Shown here: one piece after another, positions 40,439 through 47,940 of the stretch
How positions within the stretch are numbered: the stretch's first letter is position 1
How the letters are laid out: every line of letters starts with the position of its first letter
IMG/VR virus record: IMGVR_UViG_3300020436_003376
Location: 1-48,291 of that record
Source of the DNA: a virus
DNA length: 48,291 nucleotides
Direction: 5' to 3' (one strand)
Translations under genes and position numbers: made by a program
The notes under the pieces: generated by a model
The model's input: only the letters and a program-made list of their open reading frames with translations
Told to the model about the DNA's origin: nothing
The model's database searches: none

Positions 40439-40867
40439 TTATTTATAATCGCCTGCACCAGGAATGACATTACGAATACCACCTCTTGGTTCTTCGGTGT
40501 CACCTTCTCTTCTAGGAATCAAATGAACATGAGGCCAATCAATCGTTTGCCCTGCTTGTTCATTAAAATTCATACCAATATTGAAACCATCCCATTCTTT
40601 ATTTTCAATGCCTGATATACCTCTTTTATATGCCTCTGTAAAACAATCCATTATTTGTAAGAAATTTCTTGATCTCGGTACATACAACAAATGCCCTTCC
40701 GTCACAGGAAATTTGTCTGAATAAACTATATGTGTTTTATATTGCATTACAATATTTTCTCGGTCCCATGGCATTTCATTAAGATCTTTTATATCATGCT
40801 CTTCTGAACCATCAGTATTTAAAGCAGAAAAACCTAATTCACTTTTTATTTCATTCATATTTTTCAT
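40439..40867 (-). CDS. HIT-family nucleotide hydrolase/transferase-like protein
   Basis: A 142-aa protein ending in the HIT signature PHVHLIPR (HxHxH variant with two of the three His visible in PHVHL) near residue 115, preceded by NIGMNFNEQAGQTIDW. HIT proteins hydrolyse or transfer nucleoside phosphates (for example from AppppA or nucleotide-sugars). The N-terminal 40 residues are extra. A GGAG before ATG 40867 fixes the start; it overlaps the preceding gene by 17 nt. It lies next to a glycan-decoration operon but no link is proven. Confidence 0.76.
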   Translation of the reverse strand: MKNMNEIKSELGFSALNTDGSEEHDIKDLNEMPWDRENIVMQYKTHIVYSDKFPVTEGHLLYVPRSRNFLQIMDCFTEAYKRGISGIENKEWDGFNIGMNFNEQAGQTIDWPHVHLIPRREGDTEEPRGGIRNVIPGAGDYK

Positions 40868-41369
40868 ATGTCACTCCAACAATATGTGTTCTCGCATTAA
40901 ATGTTGCATTAATTGCAGTATGAGGTTTAGTGGTATCAACTAAATATGCTGAACCATCGTTTTTTAAATGGTAGTTTTTATCCTCAAGAATAAACAAACA
41001 ACCCTCTCGTGTGTCTATCGGAATATGTACTCTAGGTGCAGGATCTGAATGCCAAGATAAACATCTCTTTTTAGGCAATCTCATTACACGAGTCCTATAT
41101 AAATTCATTTCTTCTATAATAGAATTAGTGTATTCCATTTCAGGAAATAAACAATGATTATATTCTGATTCACAGTGACCATGCAAAGACCCTCCATTAC
41201 CTACAAGTTCTTCTAACTTTCTAGCACCAAAAAAAGGATCCATATCAGGGCTATGACCCTGCAAACACAATTGATCTTCAAATTTTTCAATACTAAAAAT
41301 ATGAGTTTCTATCTCATTTTTTATTCGATCTACGTCTATGTCTGATCTTAGTAACTTTACGTGTTGCAT
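40851..41369 (-). CDS. Aspartyl/asparaginyl hydroxylase-like 2OG oxygenase
   Basis: A 172-aa protein with CLSWHSDPAPRVHIPI (HxD and the Arg that binds 2-oxoglutarate) near residue 105, then a GSAYLVDTTKPHTAIN strand with the distal His. The family hydroxylates Asp/Asn residues in proteins or peptides. It overlaps the 66-aa gene by 56 nt and the HIT gene by 17 nt; the overlap with the former casts doubt on one of the two starts. Confidence 0.7.
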   Translation of the reverse strand: MQHVKLLRSDIDVDRIKNEIETHIFSIEKFEDQLCLQGHSPDMDPFFGARKLEELVGNGGSLHGHCESEYNHCLFPEMEYTNSIIEEMNLYRTRVMRLPKKRCLSWHSDPAPRVHIPIDTREGCLFILEDKNYHLKNDGSAYLVDTTKPHTAINATFNARTHIVGVTYEKYE

Positions 41370-41514
41370 ATGAATTCAACCCTACTGGTTCATAGTCAAA
41401 ATAAATTCTATCTTGAGAAGATACCGTGACATCTTGTTTAAATTGAACTACATCGAGATCTTCAATGTCTCTTGCATTAAAATAAAACATGAAATTATTT
41501 AGATTGACAACCAT
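41314..41514 (-). CDS. Hypothetical protein, 66 aa (overlapping frame)
   Basis: A protein beginning MVVNLNNFMFYFNARDIEDL with a very basic end (TRKVTKIRHRRRSNKK). It begins inside the dehydratase stop and overlaps the start of the next gene by 56 nt, unusually long. The coding-like first half suggests it is real; the tail could be read-through of the next gene's start region. Confidence 0.38.
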   Translation of the reverse strand: MVVNLNNFMFYFNARDIEDLDVVQFKQDVTVSSQDRIYFDYEPVGLNSYATRKVTKIRHRRRSNKK

Positions 41515-42524
41515 TCATCATTAGATAAATACCAATCACTCACCTGTTGAATTCTCTCAGAGAATTTTAGTTTTGGTTCCCATCCCATAGATTTCATCAA
41601 CCCACCGTCAAGTGCATATCTAAGATCATGTCCAGGTCTTGCAGAATGAAAATCAACCATTTCAGTGATTGCCTCTTTACCTTGACATTCAGCAATCATT
41701 TTTGCTAGAGAGAGATTATCAATCTCTTCTGGTCCAACAATATTAAACTTGATGTTATGACCGACCTTACATGAATCATTTGATTTTTTCTTAGTCACAT
41801 CATTATTTAATAAGAATAGCATTGCATCAGCAACATCTTTTGCATGTATGTAATGCCTTGAACCTGCTTCTGTCTTTGCACTGTTTGAATGAACTGTAAT
41901 TGTTTCACCGTTTTTCACCCTACGCACACACATTGGTATATACTTCTCAGGATGTTGTCTCTCACCAAAGACATTCATTGTATGTGAAATAAGAATCGGA
42001 AGTTTAAACGTATTTTCATATGCTACCGCTAACTCTTCAGCACCCGCCTTACTTGCACTATACGGGTTTGTAGAATTGTATCTGTCCCATTCTTTGTACT
42101 TAACTCCTTTTGGTGCGGGACCAAATACCTCATCAGTAGAAAAGTAAATCATTTTCTCTAGCCCATCTAAACTACGAGCCCAATCCATAACATTTACTGT
42201 ACCAACAACGTTGTCCATTACAAACTCCATTGGATACTCAATGCTTCTATCAACATGAGAACCTGCGGCCATATGAACAATGTAATCACATTTGCCTAAA
42301 AATGATCTGATCTGAGGATTGAATGGTGCTTTAAGATCATGCCAAACTGTTTTCAATCTTTTACGTTCAGGATTATCTTTAAGTATATCTACCAAGCGAT
42401 TATAATTACCACTATAATCAATTCGGTCTATCGTTACAATATCCCAATCTGTTTCATTCAGTATAGTTTCAATAGCGTGGTGTGCTATGAAACCAGCACC
42501 ACCCGTGATACATATTTTAGTCAT
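41499..42524 (-). CDS. rfbB: dTDP-glucose 4,6-dehydratase-like SDR (RmlB/RfbB type)
   Basis: A 341-aa extended SDR with the NAD-binding GGAGFIAHH near residue 8, a STDEVFG segment (Thr-Asp-Glu) near residue 124, and YSASKAG (YxxxK) near residue 150. These are the family's catalytic motifs. It makes 4-keto-6-deoxy-glucose from dTDP-glucose, the gateway to deoxy sugars. ATG 42524 shares bases with the upstream stop (TAATG). It belongs to the glycan-decoration operon. Confidence 0.88.
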   Translation of the reverse strand: MTKICITGGAGFIAHHAIETILNETDWDIVTIDRIDYSGNYNRLVDILKDNPERKRLKTVWHDLKAPFNPQIRSFLGKCDYIVHMAAGSHVDRSIEYPMEFVMDNVVGTVNVMDWARSLDGLEKMIYFSTDEVFGPAPKGVKYKEWDRYNSTNPYSASKAGAEELAVAYENTFKLPILISHTMNVFGERQHPEKYIPMCVRRVKNGETITVHSNSAKTEAGSRHYIHAKDVADAMLFLLNNDVTKKKSNDSCKVGHNIKFNIVGPEEIDNLSLAKMIAECQGKEAITEMVDFHSARPGHDLRYALDGGLMKSMGWEPKLKFSERIQQVSDWYLSNDEWLSI

Positions 42525-43543
42525 TAGTTTCCTTGCCAATTTGATACTGCGAACTTAAAGTTCATATGTTTTAATAACTCCGCATGACCACCTCTAATTA
42601 AATCACCTCTATAAGAATGTACCTTATCAAAGTAATAAGATTGAATGTGTTCAGCAAACTTTTTATTATCTACATCAGGATTATTATGTACATCATTGAA
42701 CAACCAGTGAAGACAACACCATACTTCAAGACCATATTCTGGAATTTCACATATACCATCAAAGTCTTCATTTGTAAAAGGTATTACCTCGATGTCTAGA
42801 GATTTTGTAAGATGTTTATGATATAACCACAACTCATACAGACCTTGTTCTGTACCCAAGACAAAGTATGATAATGGTTTTCTATGTTTGTTCGTAAGTT
42901 CTTGTATCATGTTTCTGAAGAACTGTAAATTAATGATCCAGAAATCATTTATACGCACACCGACTTTTAACATCTGTGATAAAGTATCATCTTCTATCTT
43001 CAATACATGATTTACAATGTCAGAATTATTCCATCCACCCTGCTCAAAAACTGATAATAGATTATTCGTTTGACTGTATAAGAAGATATCATTGACACTA
43101 AAATTTGTAAGAGGAAAAGATTCAGCATCAATACACCAAACATATTCATAACCTCTTCTCTCAAGTTCCATCAACCCATAACTTCTCTTGATATTCATCC
43201 ATTTTCTTACGGGTGTATTTGCAGAACCCCAATGTCCTCCATGAAGCACGTTAATACCTTGATGTATCGAGAAATCTACTTCTTGAAATGATTCATTATA
43301 AAATAAATAGTTGAATGGTCTTGTCAAAATATCATATACAGACGTTACCGAAAGATTTTTTATTTTTGACAATCTTTTTTTATTACCATCAAGAAAGTTT
43401 GATACATCAGCAGGTCTATCTACAACAATCACTATATCAAAATCTTCAAGATCATCAGTATGATTATGTAATGCTTCAAGTAAATTTACCACATAATGAA
43501 AGTGAGGTGGATAACATTGTATATGAATCACTCGTTTATTCAT
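42524..43543 (-). CDS. Putative glycosyltransferase, 339 aa
   Basis: A protein with an N-terminal RVIHIQCYPPHFHYVVNLLEA region, a GGHWGSANTP segment, and VWCIDAESFPL near residue 148 where a DxE/DxD metal-binding pair would sit in a GT-A fold. It has no clear relative to the TEK-motif family. The setting between a dehydratase and a nucleotidyltransferase favours sugar transfer to a glycan. The specific family is not recognised. Confidence 0.5.
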   Translation of the reverse strand: MNKRVIHIQCYPPHFHYVVNLLEALHNHTDDLEDFDIVIVVDRPADVSNFLDGNKKRLSKIKNLSVTSVYDILTRPFNYLFYNESFQEVDFSIHQGINVLHGGHWGSANTPVRKWMNIKRSYGLMELERRGYEYVWCIDAESFPLTNFSVNDIFLYSQTNNLLSVFEQGGWNNSDIVNHVLKIEDDTLSQMLKVGVRINDFWIINLQFFRNMIQELTNKHRKPLSYFVLGTEQGLYELWLYHKHLTKSLDIEVIPFTNEDFDGICEIPEYGLEVWCCLHWLFNDVHNNPDVDNKKFAEHIQSYYFDKVHSYRGDLIRGGHAELLKHMNFKFAVSNWQGN

Positions 43544-45362
43544 AGAGCAGATCCTTGATTAATGATGTATATGATGAGAACCTATTTGAGTCCCATTCAT
43601 GCAAAGGTAATAAAGAAAAATAAAGACTTGCGGTAAGAAGTTTGATATGTTCAGAATTTACACAAGACAAATAATAATTTCTTAATTCACTTAAATATGT
43701 ATCAGGTATCTCTAGGTCATTTAAAATGAAATCATATCCCATTAGAGATTGCAAAATCTTGGCATAGTCATAATTACGATCACCATATATTGTATTATCT
43801 ACAGTCTTACCTCGCATATCAATAAACTTGATTCCTGTTTGAGTTTTGATTACGTTAGTGAAAACAGGATCACCATGTATCATGCAGTAGATACCATCTT
43901 GACTTGTTTGATATGAATACAATTTTTGTGAAAGGTTTTCATATGCATCAATCAATTCAAGTTTTTCATATAGTTGTTTATTTTGTGAATATCGAGTTTC
44001 AAGTTTTGCGGTATAGACCGAATACATGTCCAACTGTCTAGTACCGTTCCATGAAATCTCATGTAATTTTTTAATAGATGACAAAAGCAAATCTATGTCA
44101 CTTGTTTTTAATTGTTCTGTATTCAATAGATGTGAAAAACTAACACCATCTATATTCTCCATAGTGATAGTATTGTCGCAAACCGAATACACTTTAGGAA
44201 ACAAATGTTGCACTCTTTCAGGTATATTGTTGTAATAGTAAGACTCTCCACTATTATTAGATATTTTTGTAACCTTAGTCTCAGTAAAAGAAATATCATT
44301 GAATATTCTTGACTTTGTATTCGTATTATAGAAACCCGTAGATTCATTTAGAGAAACATATGGATTCACCGCAAGATCATCAATATAATAATTAGCATAT
44401 GGTTTGCCAAAGAATAATTCATCATAAGGTATTTCAAATTTATTCAGAGTTGAAATCGTCACTTCACCTATATCAGCAAGAATTGCTCCGACGTTACCTT
44501 TATGTGTTCTCATTCTACGAGCAGTATATATGATGATGTGATGCCCTAATCTATTCAATAGTTTCAAAAATTCTATGTTGCGAGATATAGGACGAACTGT
44601 ACTATAATCACCTGGTACATCAGGATATGTTACAAGAGTATTGTCAAGGTCAAAACAAATTCTTATAGGTTCAGCAGTTTCAATATATCGATTACAATAA
44701 CTTTTAAGTTGTATTGGTGTTCCTACACAATGAAAATTTGACACCTCTTGTGCAACAATATTTTCACCATTGCGAATCATTGTATGATACAATGCACTTA
44801 TATAGGTTGGTGTATGCGATTCACAAAGATTCAAAAGATTCTCCGCACTATCAAACCCGTATGCACCTACATTTGCATTATCACTTATCTTTGTCTTTTC
44901 AACAATATCGATCACTGTCCCATTCGCTATGAGTATATAAGAATAAATTGGATTAGGATCAGTTGAATTAAAATAAAAGATACAATTCTTATTCGCAGAG
45001 GACCTATACTTTGATATGATGTTATCTTCGTAAAAGGTATCACAATCTAATAGAAGAACCTCACCCGTGAGATCAGACAAACCATATTGTAAAGTTTCGC
45101 TAGGTCCCTTGGTCTGCTTAGGAAGACAAACAAATGAAATTGAGATGTGAGGAAACCAAAATCGAATTAGATCTTCAAAGTTATATCGTTTAAGTGTATT
45201 GTTATAGATGATGCGAACATGATCTTCGTTCTTCACGTCCAATGATTTCAGCAAACGATATATCATTGGGCGTCCCAGTACAGGAATCAAAGGTTTAGGA
45301 ACGTCATAGTTCTCTTGTGCAAATCTTTCACCTGCACCACCAATAGGTATTATTATATTCAT
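43536..45362 (-). CDS. Trifunctional nucleotidyltransferase-HAD-kinase protein
   Basis: A 608-aa fusion. Residues about 1-225: NTP-transferase fold with IPIGGAGERF and PKPLIPVLGRP at the N-terminus. Residues about 230-345: HAD-like phosphatase with CFDLDNTLV and IIYTARRMRTHKG. Residues about 380-608: aminoglycoside/choline-kinase-like domain with YCMIHGDPVFTNVI (HxDxxxxN) and FIDMRGK. Such a set could activate, phosphorylate and dephosphorylate a small alcohol or sugar for CDP-linked transfer, as LicA/LicC plus a phosphatase. It overlaps LicD by 4 nt. Confidence 0.8.
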   Translation of the reverse strand: MNIIIPIGGAGERFAQENYDVPKPLIPVLGRPMIYRLLKSLDVKNEDHVRIIYNNTLKRYNFEDLIRFWFPHISISFVCLPKQTKGPSETLQYGLSDLTGEVLLLDCDTFYEDNIISKYRSSANKNCIFYFNSTDPNPIYSYILIANGTVIDIVEKTKISDNANVGAYGFDSAENLLNLCESHTPTYISALYHTMIRNGENIVAQEVSNFHCVGTPIQLKSYCNRYIETAEPIRICFDLDNTLVTYPDVPGDYSTVRPISRNIEFLKLLNRLGHHIIIYTARRMRTHKGNVGAILADIGEVTISTLNKFEIPYDELFFGKPYANYYIDDLAVNPYVSLNESTGFYNTNTKSRIFNDISFTETKVTKISNNSGESYYYNNIPERVQHLFPKVYSVCDNTITMENIDGVSFSHLLNTEQLKTSDIDLLLSSIKKLHEISWNGTRQLDMYSVYTAKLETRYSQNKQLYEKLELIDAYENLSQKLYSYQTSQDGIYCMIHGDPVFTNVIKTQTGIKFIDMRGKTVDNTIYGDRNYDYAKILQSLMGYDFILNDLEIPDTYLSELRNYYLSCVNSEHIKLLTASLYFSLLPLHEWDSNRFSSYTSLIKDLLYE

Positions 45363-45949
45363 AGTTGTCGATATATTACAAATGGGCGACCATTTTTTAT
45401 AACAGTCGTGTATTCTTCATTCTTTTTTGCAGGATGCATCCACCTCTCGCCATAGAGAAATTTTACTGTATCTACTTCTCTATTTGGTATTCTACACGAC
45501 CCAAACTTGCAGGTTTTATTTTTGATAGGATAAATCAAACTTTTAGGTATCATCACATGAAACTCAGGTTCATCCCATCGTCCCCAAAAGTTCCACCTAT
45601 CAATAAGATTTGTTTCATTGATTTTATCATCGTAAAGATAGAAGTCAATATAAGTTCTTTCTTCGCCTCTCATACGTGTTGCTTGAAGAAAATATGGTGA
45701 ATGATTTGGATGCTCTTTCGTATTGATTTTATCAAAGTGTTTCTCTATGATTGCATACAATTGTTCCCTATGCTTCAGATTCACACAGATATCAATATCA
45801 TCATCCATCTCAAGTATATTACCTTCACGAACAATACCGAGTAAAGAACCATAGAACATAAAGTATTCAATATTCGCTTTCTCTAGTATAGGTAACATCA
45901 ATTTCAGATTAGGCTCATTAAATGATCTATGAATTTTTTTAAACATCAC
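45359..45949 (-). CDS. LicD-family phosphotransferase
   Basis: A 196-aa member of the LicD/fukutin group. FMFYGSLLGIVREGN near residue 30 and MDDDIDICV near residue 48 are the signature (GTLLGxxR and DDDxD). LicD transfers phosphocholine from CDP-choline to glycans; relatives transfer phosphonates or phosphoethanolamine. It lies between the fusion protein and the iron-ADH-like reductase, so the donor is likely made by its neighbours. Confidence 0.87.
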   Translation of the reverse strand: MMFKKIHRSFNEPNLKLMLPILEKANIEYFMFYGSLLGIVREGNILEMDDDIDICVNLKHREQLYAIIEKHFDKINTKEHPNHSPYFLQATRMRGEERTYIDFYLYDDKINETNLIDRWNFWGRWDEPEFHVMIPKSLIYPIKNKTCKFGSCRIPNREVDTVKFLYGERWMHPAKKNEEYTTVIKNGRPFVIYRQL

Positions 45950-46752
45950 ATTCCCATCATTTCAGCAATCAGAGACGGTGTGATCTCGTATCCCATTTCA
46001 AAATCATGAATTTTGTCTATTGACATTATTTCCGTCAGTAACAAACTCTTATCCATTGATGGTACATCAGTAGCCCAGAACGACATGGAGTTTAATTCTT
46101 CTTCCTCAAACCAATCCATTGCATTCAATCCCTTCATATCACACACGCCTTTTACCATCATTCCTAATGCTCGCCCGTGAGCGACACCATAGTTTCCAGT
46201 AATAGGATAAGAACACCCATGCAATAGAGTAGTAGGCACCATACGTATTAATTCGCCACCAAGGTTTCCGAGTTCAACCAATTCGACATTCGTTAATCTA
46301 TTTTTTAAAGTATCCAGAATAGTATAAGACAATTGCTCAGACGCCGTAGTACGCCTCACACTATACAGAGTATCGATAGCATGTGCCCAGACATCTACAC
46401 GAGTATTTAAACGAGCAACACCGCTCAACCCTTCACAATATTTTTCATTTACATAAACTTCGACTTCACATGCTGAAGGTATCGAAAGTTTATTTACACC
46501 ATCCCATGCTACGCTATGTGCAGATGTAGAAGAACCAGCGGCCGTAGTAGGATATGCAATGAGTTTATTTTTTGCAAGTATCTTAGCACAATCGATAACT
46601 GCACCTCCACCTATTGCAGTGACAGTATCATAAGCATTCTCATTGTCACGAATAGAAACATCACACTTATCAAATACTATAAAGGTAGGTTCTGTAATTT
46701 TTGGACTAATATATTTTACAGTAGAAGGTGAAACAACATAACAATGACTCAT
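45946..46752 (-). CDS. Iron-alcohol-dehydrogenase-like reductase (short form)
   Basis: A 268-aa protein of the Fe-ADH/dehydroquinate-synthase-like fold: AIGGGAVIDCAKI (GGGSxxDxAK) near residue 46, YPTTAAGSSTSAHS, then VDVWAHAIDTLYS (Asp/His metal ligands) and NYGVAHGRALGM (HG motif). The family is normally about 380 aa; the first Rossmann strand region is shortened. Phosphonoacetaldehyde reductases of phosphonate pathways belong here, which with the cytidylyltransferase next door suggests a 2-hydroxyethylphosphonate route. That is inference. Confidence 0.75.
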   Translation of the reverse strand: MSHCYVVSPSTVKYISPKITEPTFIVFDKCDVSIRDNENAYDTVTAIGGGAVIDCAKILAKNKLIAYPTTAAGSSTSAHSVAWDGVNKLSIPSACEVEVYVNEKYCEGLSGVARLNTRVDVWAHAIDTLYSVRRTTASEQLSYTILDTLKNRLTNVELVELGNLGGELIRMVPTTLLHGCSYPITGNYGVAHGRALGMMVKGVCDMKGLNAMDWFEEEELNSMSFWATDVPSMDKSLLLTEIMSIDKIHDFEMGYEITPSLIAEMMGM

Positions 46753-47192
46753 AAATTCTTTATTCTTTCAATCAATTCTGTAGTAGAGATCCCGTGAGTA
46801 TAAGTAGGTTCTATTAATACGCCACCCCACTCAGATAGTGTAGAGATAACTTTTTGTCTTGCATGTTCTTGAGGACCATGCTTCCAATCATCACCATGTA
46901 CAACATATTCAGGTTGTATTTTTCTTAGATTATTTGTGTAGTCTAATGTTGTTTGAGGTATTACTTGTGAAACCTTAGAGAGTGCAGATACAATTTTGAA
47001 ACGTGACTCCCAATTCATAATAGGTGTTCGCTTGTAACTTTTTACTGCTTCATCTGTAAGTAATCCTACAATCACTTGACCATATTCATATGCAGTAGAT
47101 ATAATATTCAAGTGACCTTCGTGCAGAAGGTCACAGACCATACCTACATAGACCTTATGTGTTATTTGGGCTTCTGTCTTTGATTCCTTCAT
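46749..47192 (-). CDS. Cytidylyltransferase resembling the PEP-mutase-fused domain
   Basis: A 147-aa nucleotidyltransferase with VYVGMVCDLLHEGHLNII (HxGH near residue 27), a GLLTDEAVKSYKRTP segment, VIPQTTLDY and YVVHGDDWKHG, ending GISTTELI (the ISTT(S/E) motif). This whole pattern matches, as I remember it, the cytidylyltransferase domain fused to phosphoenolpyruvate mutase or used in phosphonate/CDP-glycerol pathways. No PEP mutase is in the window, so the phosphonate could come from the host or from genes beyond the edges. First enzyme of the decoration operon after the small gene at 47.2 kb. Confidence 0.82.
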   Translation of the reverse strand: MKESKTEAQITHKVYVGMVCDLLHEGHLNIISTAYEYGQVIVGLLTDEAVKSYKRTPIMNWESRFKIVSALSKVSQVIPQTTLDYTNNLRKIQPEYVVHGDDWKHGPQEHARQKVISTLSEWGGVLIEPTYTHGISTTELIERIKNL

Positions 47193-47466
47193 TCACACCT
47201 TCCCATAATATATCAGTCTCTAATGCTAAGTGATTAGGCTCAGGTTGCCCTGTTCTCTCCCATCTCTCAGATACAATACGAAACTTTGATCTATCAGGTA
47301 GATGCTGAAAGTTATATTGAATCTTTTTACCCCATTGCTCTAAGTCTTTTTTGTCCCATGCTCTTTCACCTTGATTATGCCAGTATCTCCACTCCTGATG
47401 TCTCTCGGACCAAAACTGCACATGACAATTAAAATACTCTGAAATTCTGTTGGACCTTTTAGCCAT
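47155..47466 (-). CDS. Hypothetical protein, 103 aa
   Basis: A Trp-rich, charged protein (HVQFWSERHQEWRYWHNQGE near residue 15, then RIVSERWERTG). It overlaps the cytidylyltransferase by 38 nt. GGAG precedes ATG 47466, which follows the structured leader and promoter P10. Function unknown. Confidence 0.55.
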   Translation of the reverse strand: MAKRSNRISEYFNCHVQFWSERHQEWRYWHNQGERAWDKKDLEQWGKKIQYNFQHLPDRSKFRIVSERWERTGQPEPNHLALETDILWEGVNEGIKDRSPNNT

Positions 47467-47470
47467 TTTT

Positions 47471-47705
47471 TCTCCAGGAAAATTTTTTTACTTGAAACCG
47501 ATATAACAATGCCGTTGTATTGTCACGCACACCCCAAGTATCTTGCCGAAACTATATTGCCCCCCCCACTCCGTGTGAGTGCAGAGAGTGTGCAGAGGAC
47601 GCACCAAGATCGGTGCAGATGCATACAGGTGCATCCTCTGCTTATGTGCCCACCCTTTCCCGTCCGTGCTTGTGCTTTTGGACTCTACCTTATTCAGTTG
47701 TATTT
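47471..47705 (-). ncRNA. Structured leader or RNA element A
   Basis: About 235 nt transcribed from promoter P10 ahead of the 103-aa gene. It is visibly richer in G+C than the genes. A 14-bp hairpin with arms at 47592-47605 and 47628-47641 encloses a 22-nt loop that itself repeats part of the arm sequence (GGTGCA). One pair is G-U on the minus strand but a C-A mismatch on the plus strand, so RNA from the minus strand is favoured. A run of eight G follows. Class unknown. Confidence 0.58.
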
Positions 47706-47708
47706 AGT

Positions 47709-47736
47709 ATTATAGCATATTTTTTTATATTGTCAA
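47709..47736 (-). promoter_or_regulatory. Sigma70-type promoter P10
   Basis: TTGACA (47736-47731), 16-bp spacer, TATAAT with TGC before it. It lies between RNA elements A and B and can start the whole decoration operon. Confidence 0.75.
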
Positions 47737-47747
47737 GATATAGCAAT

Positions 47748-47905
47748 CCCTGGCAGGGGAGTCGAACCCCTCCAGGGTTTTGACCGCACGTATGCAGTCT
47801 TTTCTCGTTTGTCCTTGGAGGTGAGAAGTCTCCTCTGACAGGCTGACTCACATTCAGCACGAGGAAGATAAAGCGAGGATTCTCAGGCCCTCTCTCATCT
47901 TCACT
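47748..47905 (-). ncRNA. Structured RNA element B with tRNA-minihelix-like end
   Basis: About 158 nt between promoter P11 and P10. Visible hairpins: a GCTGA/TCAGC hairpin, GACTGCA with TGCGGTC around a TACG loop (47782-47799; one G-U only on the minus strand), and at 47748-47777 a two-part stem CCCTGG/CCAGGG plus AGGGG/CCCCT closing the loop TTCGACT, which matches the tRNA T loop. No CCA end. A 14-codon frame starts near the 5' end. Confidence 0.55.
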
Positions 47906-47908
47906 TTT

Positions 47909-47937
47909 ATTATCTCATAAGAAATAACAAAAGTCAA
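47909..47937 (-). promoter_or_regulatory. Sigma70-type promoter P11
   Basis: TTGACT (47937-47932), 17-bp spacer, GATAAT with TGA before it. It would transcribe RNA element B. Weaker match than the others. Confidence 0.55.
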
Positions 47938-47940
47938 GAA

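Noticed and set aside
40440-40447. TATAAATA match on the minus strand
   Set aside because: It is formed by the last codons and stop of the HIT gene and would leave no leader before the next start at 40430.
47748-47777. A complete tRNA or tmRNA gene
   Set aside because: Only the T-arm and acceptor-like stem are present; no D arm, anticodon arm, CCA or tag frame of the usual type could be traced nearby.
47520-47783. Plus-strand ORFs of 68 and 87 aa over the GC-rich region
   Set aside because: They run across hairpins and promoter P10, lack ribosome-binding sites, and no other gene is on this strand.
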